Positions 35,801 through 49,273 of a stretch of 64,000 nt of DNA are shown piece by piece; position 1 is the first letter of the stretch, and each line of letters begins with the position of its first letter. The notes below the pieces were generated by a model. It searched no databases. It worked only from the letters and a program-made list of their open reading frames with translations, and was not told the origin of the DNA. This DNA is from Solen grandis (lineage: Eukaryota; Mollusca; Bivalvia; Adapedonta; Solenidae), in assembly GCA_021229015.1 (NCBI GenBank), contig CM037787.1, positions 40,852,629 to 40,916,628 on the forward strand. Reading direction: 5' to 3'. A program made the translations under genes and the position numbers.

Positions 35801-38800
35801 ACAATGCTGACCTTGCTGTACAGACTGAGCAGTGTTGACCTTGCTGTACTGTCTGTACAGTGCTGACCTTGCTGTACAGACTGAGCAGTGTTGACCTTGA
35901 TGTACTGTCTGTACAGTGCTGACCTTGCTGTACGGCTGTACAGTGTTGACCTTGATGTACTGTCTGTACAGTGTTGACCTTGCTGTACTGGCTGTACAGT
36001 GTTGACCTTGCTGTACTGGCTGTACAGTGCTGACCTTGCTGTACAGACTGAGCAGTGTTGACCTTGATGTACTGTCTGTACAGTGTTGACCTTGCTGTAC
36101 AGTGCTGACCTTTCTGTACAGGCTGTACAGTGCTGACCTTGTTGTACAGGCTGAGCAGTGTTGACCTTGATGTACCGGCTGTACAATGTTGACCTTGCTG
36201 TACTGGCTGTACAGTGTTGACCTTGCTGTATTGGCTGTACAGTGTTGACCTTGCTGTACTAGGGTTTCAGAGCCAGACACTAGTATGCATCACTAAAAAG
36301 TCATTCCAGCACATACTTAAGTGTAAGTTATATTTAGCCAAATTGTCTACACGGAATATAAGGAAAACTTTTTTTGGATAGTTGGGTTTGATATGAGTTA
36401 TTTCATAATATTGCAATGGTCAGTGAAGGTTCTGTCTTACAGTCACTCCTGTGTCAGCTGGCAGTGACAGATGGTACCTGGCTGTCAGAATAAACTGGAG
36501 CCCAGTACTGTCTTGCCAGACTGAATGGTTTAAATGAATTGCTCTTGTTCATTGTTAGGCAATCATTCTATTTATGGCATAATTTGTCACATTTTCACAT
36601 CCTTGGCCATTTTCTTTCTTGGTATGGAGTGGGTGAGTCTACAAGGGAATCTGAAGAAATTGTGATGAATACTTCTTTGGAGAAAAACTGAAGGTTAAAA
36701 TTGCATCAAGTACAAAAGTGCGAGAAATTTTAGATGCTTAACAGCTGACAATCATACAGAGTGCATGTCCATTATAACATGCTCTATTATAAGACAAATG
36801 CTAAATGTACTGGTTAAACTCAAATTCCACCAACAATACTTAACATCAAGTTATACTTTAATATTTTAAGTAAAGTAGAACACATTTCACCATTTTTGTT
36901 TTATGAAATATTTGAGTAAATGATTAATTTTTTTTTTTTTTGAGAATATATTTAGGTATTTTTATTGGGAAACAAGTATGATGTATAGTACCCTTAAGTA
37001 TTTAAGTATTACTAAGCACTGAGGAAAGTTGGGGTGTTGGAGCCAGAGCATAAACATAAAATCTTAGTTATTGTCAGAAAGTTGCATTGTGGTCCAATAT
37101 ATCATGGCATTCAAGATTATATTCCCAAGTATAGCCATATAATATGTCTATACAATACAGGGATATTGTAAATAACATCAGATTCAGAATTTATAGAGTA
37201 CCTTATAACTTAATTTAACTGCCCTTTGGGGCTTTATATTCTTCCCTTGTTAAACAAATGTTGCATAAACACATCGCCATATGTATCTGCTAAAAATTTT
37301 TTAGAAAGTCTTCAAAAAATAAAACCACATATTATGTGTTGGATGTTGGTTTTTTAGAGGATTAAAAATTGTCTTTTTTTTTCTGTACAAAATTGTTGGG
37401 TTGGTGAGGGGATGGGGTGGATAAAGAGAAAAAGAGGGCTTTTAAATGGAGATAATACAGTATGCCTTATGCTCTATATGCCTTTATCTGCAAGCCTACA
37501 CCAGTTCAAAGTTGGCAATTGAAGAATAAGTTGTAGTGGCCAGCATGAAGCTCAGAGGTTTTTTTTCACTGATTTTGGAAAACAAATTCATCAGATTGGG
37601 AATTTTCATGCAGTTGGGAAAAATACAACAACATAAGTAAATTAAACTGAAGGATTCATTGATCCCTTTGAGAATAGCATTTGATTTTTATATGCTTCTT
37701 TTTAAGAAAGTTTCTTTGTTATCTTTTAGCAATATGAACTAATTCCTAGGTCTTTTTCTACTGATTATATTGAGAATTTTTACACTCATATTGAAAAAAT
37801 ATATACGTTTTAGCATTGGGAATTTATTCAAAAAAAAAAAAATCCCCAAAAGAATCTGAAGCTTGATGGGAAATTATTTTTTTATTGAATGTTGCCTGGT
37901 TTTTGGCCATACCATCCTATCTATGTAACATTCTGTGTATAAATGATATTTGATATATAATATCAAACACAAAAAAGATATTTTTTCTTTGTAACTTTTA
38001 TCTTCCTTTACCACTGTTAAAGATAATGATTTTTAAAAAATATAATACATTAATTGCTATTCAAACATCATCATTTCTTTAAGATATAAGTTGTTTTATT
38101 TATTTATTATTTAAACTCATACTTTTGTTAAGGAATGTTTTCTTTTCTTTACGTTATGGTCTCTTTTTGTGTGAAAGTTTTGTTTAGTTGCAGATTCTGA
38201 TATATAAAAAATATTGTTAATTTGATTTGATGAAATATTCACAACTGCAGCTCATTAGGAGAGCTGCTAGTGTGTCTCCGTGGATATCAACAGGAAACCT
38301 TAGGGGGCTGGACTTTTACGACATGCTGACCCCCGCACTCACATGATTGTTACACATGAAATAAAGGTCAATAAGGGACTCATTATAAATATTCCTTTAG
38401 CAGCTCGACTAAACCTCTTGTGATTGTATGTCACCTTGGATAATTGCCTGTGTGATTGCTGCTGAAGGACTGGAAAATAGAGGAAAGATTGTGTTTGTGA
38501 ATTGTTCTTGTGCAGAGGAAATGGAGACAAGATCTGTTCATTTTAGAATCAAACATAATATGTGAAGCAAGTTTGCTTATGACAGAATGGATTTGACATT
38601 ATAGTCCATACAAAATTTTTTCTTATTCATTTTGCAGATCAGTTTAATGTCCCATAATATCAATATAGTGTCAAATACTCTCTATGATTCTGTTGACTCC
38701 AAAAAGTCTTAAGGGTGTATATCACAATAGCATCATTTTACTATATAGACAAAGAAGGAAAGTACTAGCGAACTTTTAAACTCGGCATGATTATAGAGAA

Positions 38801-41800
38801 TCACACTAGAAACAAATTTATGGAATTAAGGGGGGGGGGGGTCTCCATATTACTTTGTGAGTTATCTGTCCCTGAATATGAGTTTTAGCTATATTGATAT
38901 CTTATTTTATTTCGCATTATTGTTTGTTGTTTCAGTCTTAGTCATTATGCAAATTTTAAAACAATTTCATCTGACTGATTTTTCACAATGTTTCAGCAAA
39001 TAACTCCGTTTTTTTTTTTTTTAAATTAAGAATATTTTTTATATGTTCGCATTTGTGACTTAAATATAAAAACTGTTGCATTGAATTTCAACATTACACA
39101 GTGAAAGGGGATAATGTACTAAACATCAAGTTGAAATCAAATGAGGTGTTGCTAGCCCATAATATTGAGTTATTTGCCCTTGAAAATGACAGACAAGAGC
39201 CAAAAACTCATATTCAGGGGCAGATAACTCAAAAAATAGCATGGAGACCCCCATTTTTTATTCCATAAATTTGTTTCTAGTGTAATCATGCCAAGGTTAA
39301 AAAAAATGTTCGCTAGATTTGATTTTCCTTCTTTATCTATATAGTAAAATGGCGCTATTGTAATATACGCCTTTTAGATTGTACATCACAGTAAAGTTGT
39401 AATTTTTATGAAACAAAATTAATGAAATGGAAGAGGAGTTTATTTTTCTACATAATCACGTTTGATGTATAGGATTATTAAAATTATTATTTTGCCTACA
39501 CATCCCATGAAAATGATCAGCAGAAAAAAGAATAAAATAGTTTGAGTTCTTGACTTAAGTTAGACTCAGACACATGATTTATGATTGTTTATCATGATCT
39601 CCAGCTTTAATTCATTTTAGCATAATTTAATTGTTTTTGATATATTAAAATTTTAAGATAGATGTTACCTTAATGTTACAGCTGGTGTATGTAATTGGGA
39701 TTTGTTTATGTTGGTAATTGCTAGGTTATATGTTTGTTATGGGGGTATGTTCATGTTGGTAATTGTTAGGTTATATGTTTGTTATGGGGGTGTGTTCATG
39801 TTGGTAATTGTTAGGTTATATGTTTGTTATGGGGGTGTGTTCATGTTGGTAATTGTTAGGTTATATGTTTGTTATGGGGGTGTGTTCATGTTGGTAATTG
39901 TTAGGTTATATGTTTGTTATGGAGGTGTGTTCATGTTGGTAATTGTTAGGTTATATGTATGTTATGGGGGTAGTACATGGTATGATGGATATTTAACCCT
40001 TTTATTTACCTCATATAGACCTGTCCTGACACCTGGCAAACAGTGGAGACTCATATCCTCCATGAGTTGTCTATCAGGGTCTCCTCTGTTTTCTAAAAAA
40101 TACTATAGCTCAAATTCTACACAATCTGCATGGAAAAGAAAAATTGCTTGTTTCATATACCATTTAATGTTCAGGAAATCAGTGTTCATTATGTCATAGA
40201 ATTATGTATGAATATTCATGAGGTACATGGTTAATCATCCCCATTATAGACATCTCTCTGTATGGGAGGTTGACAGGACTTCATTTGTTTTCTGTTTGTG
40301 TGTATGTTTCTTAATCAGGATAAAATGATTTTGTTTATTTGATGATTGTAACTGTTCTAAATTTTAACCATATTAAATTTTTGTAGGTTTCTCCGGAGTT
40401 CATGTTATTTGATAAGATTATATACCATTTTCTCTAAATGATTGCCTCTTCCATATTAAAAACTCAGCCATCTCATGAGGTTTCAAAAAAGAAGATTTTT
40501 CAAAGTTCTGATAAATTTAATGCAGCCTAATCATGAATGGGTATGCTGCATTATGAGAAGTAGGAGGAGTGCGTTTACTTCAGGATTTGTTTGTTATTTA
40601 GACTTTCTTACCTGCTACCTCCTATACAGGTTTTGATGTCTTTTCAAACACAGCAGACCCAGATCAGACAAGAAAGGACTGTCAGCTCAGGGTCTCCTCT
40701 GTTTGCTCACACAATATTGTAGCTCAGATTCTATTCAGTCTGCATGCTAAAGAAAAATCGTTTGCTTTCTGTACCATTTAGAAGTCAGCGAATTAATTTA
40801 GATTTGTATATTCATAAGGTAAAGGGACTTTAATGAAGAGGATTAAGTAATGATGACCATTTATCATGAATACTTAAGACTTTATTTTATGTATGAAATT
40901 AATTGGTTTTCTCTATTTTCATTTTATTCATAAATAAGCTTTAAAATTGATATGATATTACATTGAATAAAGAATAAGGAAATGGGATATTGTTGCGATG
41001 TTTTTATAAATGCCTGACAATGCCAACTGGATCTTATGATATAAATGTATAAGATTATTAACCTCATAATTTGTTTCCTGTTGTGTATTTGCTACTGGTT
41101 TTGCTATATAGATCCTTTTATTTATGCTTCCTTGAAAATGGTACACCAAGACTATCTGTTTAAAAGCAACATTTTTATAAACTTAGCACTGCACAAGCAC
41201 CTTTATCCCTTTCCCTCATAGAGGACACCATGAAAAGACCTATGCGAACAGCATAAAACCAGATCAGCCTGCGAGTAACTCGCAGGCTGATCAGGTTTTA
41301 TGCTGTTCGCTGCTCCTCAGTGGTCTGGAAATGAGTATTTTGTAATTAAATTTGGTAAGGTTTAACTGTGGTTTTCTGCAGATCAGGCTTTATTTGGTAC
41401 CTATTGAGGGCGTATAAATGAGTATATATGAGGGAAAGGGTTAATTTTTTTAGTTTAATTTGTTTTTGAATGATTTATTAATAATAAAATGAAACTTTTT
41501 TTTTGTTTTGTATTTCTCTTCCTGTGTCCATGAAATAAATTTTTAATAAAAATTAATTTTTAAGTGATTTGAAAATTTACTGTGTTTCTCTTTGGTACAG
41601 TTCTGTTCATATAGAGATAATCAGTGTTGAATAATCAGATAGAATTTATTATATACATTTTCAAACATTACAGTACAGGGAATGAAAACAGTGATAAATA
41701 AAGGAGCAAACTATATATTGATCATTAATGACAGAAGCTGATTAAAAAGATGATTTGCTAATCTACAAGATAGTGAACTAAAACTAACATGACTCAGACC

Positions 41801-44594
41801 AGTGGAAATTAAATATACTGAGGGGAAAAAGAAACGCATGGTAAACTTACGTGTTAGTTTGAAAGTACGTATCAGATCTGATATAACTTTTATACTGATG
41901 CAGTTATAGACATTAAAATAATGCTTCAACAAGGACGGAACCTTTAAAACAGGTAATATGTAGTTGCAGGTCGTCAGATCTCGATTCTTGGCTTCTGAGT
42001 TCCACCGTTTACACCTTTAATAGAATAGTTCATATTTTTTGTGCCCTGCATTTCTTTTTTCCATTTTGTATATATGTGACATGGATAGATCAAAGATGTG
42101 AATGTGTGGCTAACAGAAGGTTTGGTACATTCTAGGATCCACTCTCTGGTGATTTTAAGTTTGCTGCAACACAACTGATCATGAAGGTCAAACCTCCTGC
42201 ACCCATAACAGGTACGATTCTTGCAGGATCATTTTATATTTTTGCATTATCATTCACAAAATTTTTATTTGAAGTAAGTAAGGGTAATAATTTCTTTTTT
42301 ATAATGATACATAGTTCTTCATGGTGAAATCTTGCTATTTTGTTTCCTGTTTTGTTTGGCATCCCAACAATACAGAACACAGTTTATTTTATCTTTTGCT
42401 TTATGTGTGTGTACCTGCATCAGAGAAATAATTGCAAAAAATTATAAATTCTATAAGTGACTTTATCGTCCTCTGTGGCGAAGTGGTTGGAGCATCCGCC
42501 TTTGGAGTGAAAGGTTGTGGGTTTGATCCCTGGCTCCAACATACCAAAGTCATTAAAAATGGTTCTGGTATAGCTCCCTTGCCTGGCACTCCGCATATAA
42601 GGGTAGTTCCAGGACTGGTTGGACCGGTGTCAGGATAATGTGACTGGATGTGGTATTATGCCATATGGCTACAGTGTGATACTGAAGTCTGACAGCACTT
42701 TATCTGTCTCAAGAAGACAGTCTCCAAATGGATCACTCACACAATGTCATATTTTATTCAGTTATATATCAGTCATTCTAGTACTTTGAAACCCAACCTT
42801 TTCTGGCTGTGTTACATTAGAAATGGCATTCGTATAGAATTCTTGCTTTGTGTTCAGTATACAAATGTATATCCAAGATTGGTTGGTCCTATGTTGGGAT
42901 AATGTGCCTGATTGTTATACATTTTTGTATCATGACACGTTGCCATGATGCAATTAATATGCTATAATTTGTCTCATGTAGATCTTTTCTCCAAATTATT
43001 TTCGATGGAATGTTTGAACCAAGCAAGCAAAACTTCCCCCTGTAATTGTACACATGTCCATGTTTGTGTCAGGTGTGAATATATCGAATCTGCAGTCCAG
43101 CCTACAGAAGGTGGATGGTGCAGATGTAGTCGGTACGGGGCAGAACACCATCTTTACCCAGACCCACCTGGATCTGCGCCAGTCTGTATTTGATCACCTC
43201 CATGACAACCTGTTGAAATACCTGCCAGATGAGGAGGAGGAGGCTGAAAAACTGCAGCAGTAATTCTGTTATGATATTACAGTAGAATCTCGCCAAACCG
43301 AACATCATTAAACCAAATTCCTCGCCATTTCGAAGTTTATTTTCGGTCCTGATTTCTTCCCTTCTTATTTTAACTAAAAATAAAATGTTTAATCCGAATT
43401 TTGCTATTTCAATTTTTTAACTATTTCGAAGTAAAACCCCGGTCCCGAGGTCGCAATTTATGTATATTTTTTAATTTTTATTTCGAAGTAAATTTTCATA
43501 AACTTTCGTGAACCAATTATTGTCCTTCTCATCATTCGTATCCGGTCAGTAACCTAGTTTATTTTGCGGCTGCACCTGGAGTGATGGCTCAGACAAGTTT
43601 TTCACACCTCTTTTTGAGATTGGATTGGGCAATGTGTATCTGACCGGAAATGTTGATTAATGCTAATCAATGTCTGATAGGTTACATAATATGCACGTGC
43701 CAGCAGATAAACCCAGGTGTCAGATCTTGAATACATATCATATCATCGCGTTCGTCACCAGAATGCGACTCTACATGAAGCAGCAGATCGATGGTAAAAA
43801 TATGTATCACTATGTTGACATGTTTGAACAATTATGTTAATCAGTAACACTGCAGTAGATTATCAAATATTTTTATTACCATACTTTTCATATCATGCAA
43901 ATAGTATTTAGATCTATATACGTAACGATCTGCACCGGTAATGAAAATGCAGACATGCACACACAGAAACTATAATTTCAATCAGACTTTTAATCTGAAT
44001 AATCGTTATTTCGAAGTTTTCAGCTCGGTCCCAAGGACTTCAGTTTAACGAGGTTCTACTGTATAATTTATTTTGAAATTATGATCTTTTGGTAATTTTT
44101 ATACAAATCACCACTACCTTAGTAGCTCTTAAAAATATACTTGCACAAAAAGACTAATTGTGTATTGGCAGTTAAATTCTATTCAGTGGTTATATTGTTC
44201 ATCATGATATAACTGCTGTTGAATTTGATGACTTTTGTGGTAACTGTTGACTAGGGATGACATTTATGGCTATTTATATTACAATATATCATGTACCTGT
44301 CCAACCACAACAATATAGGCTGAAACCACTAGGCTTCCACCACAGCTGTTCCTGTGTCTAAGTGGTTAGAGTTTCACTTGGTAGTTACAGGTTCAATAAC
44401 TGGCCCTGACATACCAGAATCATGAGGAAATGGTATCCCCCTGCCTGCCATGCAACCGGTGTCAGGATAATGTTACTGCGTGTGGTATCATGCTTCATGG
44501 GACTTCAGCACATTGGCATCATGTATCTGTCTCTAGTGGTCCAGATGACTTAAATATTGTGAGTGGGATGTAAAACCCATGTGAACAACCACAA

Positions 44595-44631
<37 letters not shown>

Positions 44632-47600
44632 TGTTGCATGGTATTTACTGTTACCAGTACTTGTACTTTTGTTACTCAAGTCCACCATCCCTGCTGCTTT
44701 CTGTTTCAGGTATCCCAACTTTCATTTCCTGACTGCAGGGCAAATGTTACCCAATGGATTGGAGCAAGCCAATCTGGATGGTGAGGAACTGTCTCTGCCC
44801 TTCATTCATTTATACCTTTATATTTTCATTTTTTCTCTGCCATCATATATTACATAATATATCATGATTGTTTTCACCTTTAAGTTGAATGGATAATTTG
44901 TCTGTCAGCATAACACTTCATGATTTTTCTAGCAACTTGGATCAAATACAAACAAAATGATTATGACCATAAAAATCAACAAACTTAATCATAGTATAAT
45001 GTATATCTTATTTATTTTTGGCCCTTTTGAAATATCTCAGCCAAGTTTTATTACTGTAAACCTATTTAAGATTACATACACAAATGTTTTTGTACCAGTG
45101 GCTGGCATTTTTGCGGCTGTTTAAAACTGCGCCTTTCTGTATCCAGCAAATTAAGTGAAAAAATAATTGAAGCGCCATGCATAGATATATCCAATAATTG
45201 CCAATCTGCCTAATCAACATTGTTGTGTCGTAGTTGGTCAACAATATTCCTTCTTCCTTTGTCCTGAGAAGATCTCATGCATGTACACTAAAAATATATA
45301 GAATTGCAAGATCTTGATTAATTTTCAGGCTAGTCATTGTCTGCCTTAGGGTAAAACTAAAATTCTGTAAAAATGTCAAGTTCATTACTTGTTTAGGATA
45401 AGAAATAAAAGGATGTAGTTAGAACAGCTTTTTTACACCAACTAAGACAAGAACACAGCATGCATCAGCAGCTCCTGCAAATTTAGATAACAGTAATAGT
45501 TAAACTTTTTCACACTTTGTAATAGTAAGTTTATTATCCCAGTTTATCAATTAATTGATACTTGAGACACTAGAGGTCACTAATGTCACTTTCCCTTGTT
45601 ATATTCATCCTTTCCTTTTTATTCAAGATATACATGTACCATAGCGATATGCTTGTAAATGGTATTTTTCAATTGCTGTTATATTGTTTACATATGGTTT
45701 GTTTTCTTCTTATATATAAAAATAATGTATGTATGTTTTCTATTAACCCTTTCCCTCATAGAGGAAACCATGAAAAGACCTATGCGAACAGCATAAAACC
45801 AGATCAGCCTGCGAGTAACTCGCAGGCTGATCAGGTTTTATGCTGTTCGCTGCTCCTCAGTGGTCTGGAAATGAGGATTTTGTAATTAAATTTGGTAAGG
45901 TTTAACTGTGGTTTTCAGCAGATCAGGCTTTATGTGGTACCTATTGAGTGCGTCAAAATGAGTCTATATGAGGGAAAGGGTTAAACATGTTTGTTTTATG
46001 CTCAGTGAAGACTAGATTTGTGTCAAGTAATGATTTAGTTTTGTTACTTTAAGGTGCTTATTGATCCTTTACTTAAAGGTTCACATTGGTGTGGGTGTGA
46101 AAAGGATGTAAGCTTTCAAGATGACAAAAGTTTGTGATTTTAAAGCTATGAATAATTTCATAACAATTAAAGATCGCAGGTTTATACTTGTCATGAAAGC
46201 CGCTAACTTACTGTGGTAAAATGCACAATATAACTTATAATTTTATTGTTGGCATATACTGCATCAGTAGGTCTAGAGTTATGGCCCTTGAATTAACAGA
46301 CAAATTTTAAAGTTGGTTTGTTAACACTATTTTCTTTATTTCTTAATCAATCTTGTTCAGACTTGTGGTACATCAGACTTGTAATTAATAAAAAATGCAA
46401 TATTTATGTTGTTTACACTGTCGCATCCACATAATCAAACTTTGTAAAATAATGCTAGGATAATTCATAGTAGCAGAGAAAGTCAGGTGGGCAGTAAAGG
46501 GGCCATCTTGGCCCTCTTGTCTATGTTAATCAGCTGTCAAAACTTTTTATATCAAAATGCACCACAACATAGGATTTGTCTCTAAACAACCATTTATCAG
46601 AAATATGTTTCTAGTGGCTTGAATAAAAAATTTAGAATGATTACTTGAATGATGTATAGCACAATTCGTAAATTATTCTAATTTATGAAAAAAATTCTCA
46701 TATAAATCTGACATTTAAGCATTAATATTTTATTGTAATATCACGATAGATTGTATACTTATAATCAAAATATTTCCTTTCAGTCGTTTAGATTTGACCA
46801 TAGAGTTGATAAAATTTGTATACTAGCTTCAAAAATATATTAATGCATATTATGACACAGTTTTCCATGAAGCAATGCAATAGTTATTCATCTGTTATAT
46901 GAATACCATATTAAAGTATAATTTTTAAGCCAAGACATTTAATTATAAATATGACCTCCAATAAGAAGCTACCTGTGCTAGAAGTGGCCATTTCTACCCA
47001 ACAGATCACTTACGACAGATTTGACAGTAAAGCAAAACATTGTAGAGTTTATCAAATATAATAAAAATCTGGAGATGTGTTCTGAAAACTCATCCAGAGG
47101 AGTATAGAACTTAAAGGCAAATCGAGACGCATTTTTTCCTTTTAACCCTTTGCCTCATACAAGCATGTTCTGGCACCTTTGTAAACAGAGCAGGCCGAGA
47201 TCATGGTCTCCTCTGTTTGCTCATACAATATTGTAGCTCATTTTATACAGTCAGCATAGCCAAAAATGATTTAACCCTTTCCCTCATATAGACTCATTTT
47301 GACGCACTCAGTAGGTACCACATAAAGCCTGATCTGCAGAAAACCACAGTTAAACCTTACCAAATTTAATTACAAAATCCTCATTTACAGACCACTGAGG
47401 AGCAGCGAACAGCATAAAACCTGATCAGCCTGCGAGTTACTCGCAGGCTGATCTGGTTTTATGCTGTTGCATAGGTCTTTTCATGGTGTCCTCTATGAGG
47501 GAAAGGGTTAAGTATAGTTAATTATAGGCCCATTATTTCTCAGAGAATGTAATTCATTCAATACCAGAAATGCAATTCAATTTTATAGTTATCTAAGTGG

Positions 47601-49242
47601 TACTTAAAGCTTTTTAGATGGATGGATGTCCATTTTGTAATTGGCGAGCATTTCCATCATTGGCAAATAAAAAGTGAAATGGAAACATATTGGGTCTAGA
47701 CATCACTGAAGTTTGGAAAACATGATTACAATCAGTGATATTTGTATAACATTGGCCATTTGTGAGCATTTTTAAATTATAAGCATCACAGTAGAAGTAA
47801 AGAAAAAAAATATGTACATAAATGTGTTTATGATATATCAGTAGAAGTGATAATGAATAGATCTACACTGTTTTAAAAGCATGCATTTTAACTTTTCCTA
47901 CTAACTTAAAGATAAGAGGGTGCTGGCAGAAGATCTTAGAAATAATGAAATATTTTCATTCTTATCAGAAATAATATGATATTCTCATATTGGTTTGGAA
48001 TATGAATCAAGAATATATTAAATTATGAGTACAGGGTAGATACTTTAGAATTAGCTCCATTAATTACTTGGATGCCAATATAAGATGGCTTGTCTCTGCA
48101 ACCCTTAATCTTTCATTTGATAATAATTGATTATCATTATATCGTTACATCGTGGTTCAATGTGATGGAAGGGGCCTCCGTGGCCGAGAGGGTGAAGTCG
48201 CTGACTTTAACACTCACTCAGCTCCTTAAGGCTTGGGTTCGAATCATGGCAGGGTCATTCGGATTTTTATGTGGGGAAGCCTTCCAGCTTGTTTGCGGTA
48301 GGTCGGTGGTTCTACCCGGATGCCTCCGTGCATTCGGGGTCTTCCTCCACCTGTAATTAGCTGGATGTCGCTATATGACTGAAATACTGTCGAAGCGACG
48401 GTAAACTCAAATAGTCAAGTCATTGTGATGGAGGCTCTGCCTCAGAATCATCAGCCTTATAACTGACCTGGCCCCGAGGTTATAAACATTTTTTGTGCTC
48501 AATTCGAGTTTGTGCTCAAAGTTAAATTGTACTAGTCAGTTTTTCAAATTTTGCTATGCTTTCTCTGTTCCACTGTTAGCCTCTACTACAGTCTACATAA
48601 ATTCACTATCAAAGTTACTCAGTTTGTTTATATATCCATAAAAAAGGCAAACCAAGTTTCAGTCTCAAACTGAGTTGAGCTGGAAAGAGTTTTATAACCT
48701 CGGAACCTGTACTGTGTTGTGCTTGTGTATCAAACAAATTGAATTTCTATATTTCTGTGCTGTAGATGATAAAGCAAATGGTATAATACCATTGTTTGTG
48801 GTATCATTCCAGGGAAGCCAACCGTGGTGGCAGTCTGGTGGCCTGGCAGCACCAACCTCATGCACTACTCTCTTATAAAGACGTCCAAAGGTAACACTGT
48901 TGGCCTGTTTAATCTGACAATCTTTGTATGGTCACATGATGACCTTTAAGATGTGAGAAAAGGATGAAGCATCCTGCAGTACAAGCTGCCTTTAAGTGGC
49001 AGGACACTGTACAGTCACATTAATCTGACATAAAGTAAGTCCCGGGTCAAATTCCACCAACAGTTCTTAGCGCTAAGTAAAACTTAATTACTTAAGGGCG
49101 AATTTCATTAGTCTTGTTTCTCGAATGAAAATAACCAAATATTTCATTTTTTTAACAATTATTGTTGTTAGTTATTAAGATAATAGTTCATTTCAGCTTA
49201 GCCATATACTTGAATATTTCATAAATGGTGAATGGTGGAATT

Positions 49243-49273
<31 letters not shown>

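Noticed and set aside
35366..36280. 304-residue antisense ORF rich in Gly-Gln-His-Cys repeats
   Set aside because: Produced by a 28-bp tandem repeat; the two other minus frames are open over the same stretch and give related peptides, so no frame is under selection.
39702..40199. 165-residue ORF with a hydrophobic 15-residue repeat
   Set aside because: Six-unit 45-bp minisatellite running into a MITE; no splice signals or family support.
42472..42545. Functional tRNA gene
   Set aside because: A and B boxes are present, but no complete cloverleaf with matched acceptor stem is evident and the SINE body follows directly.
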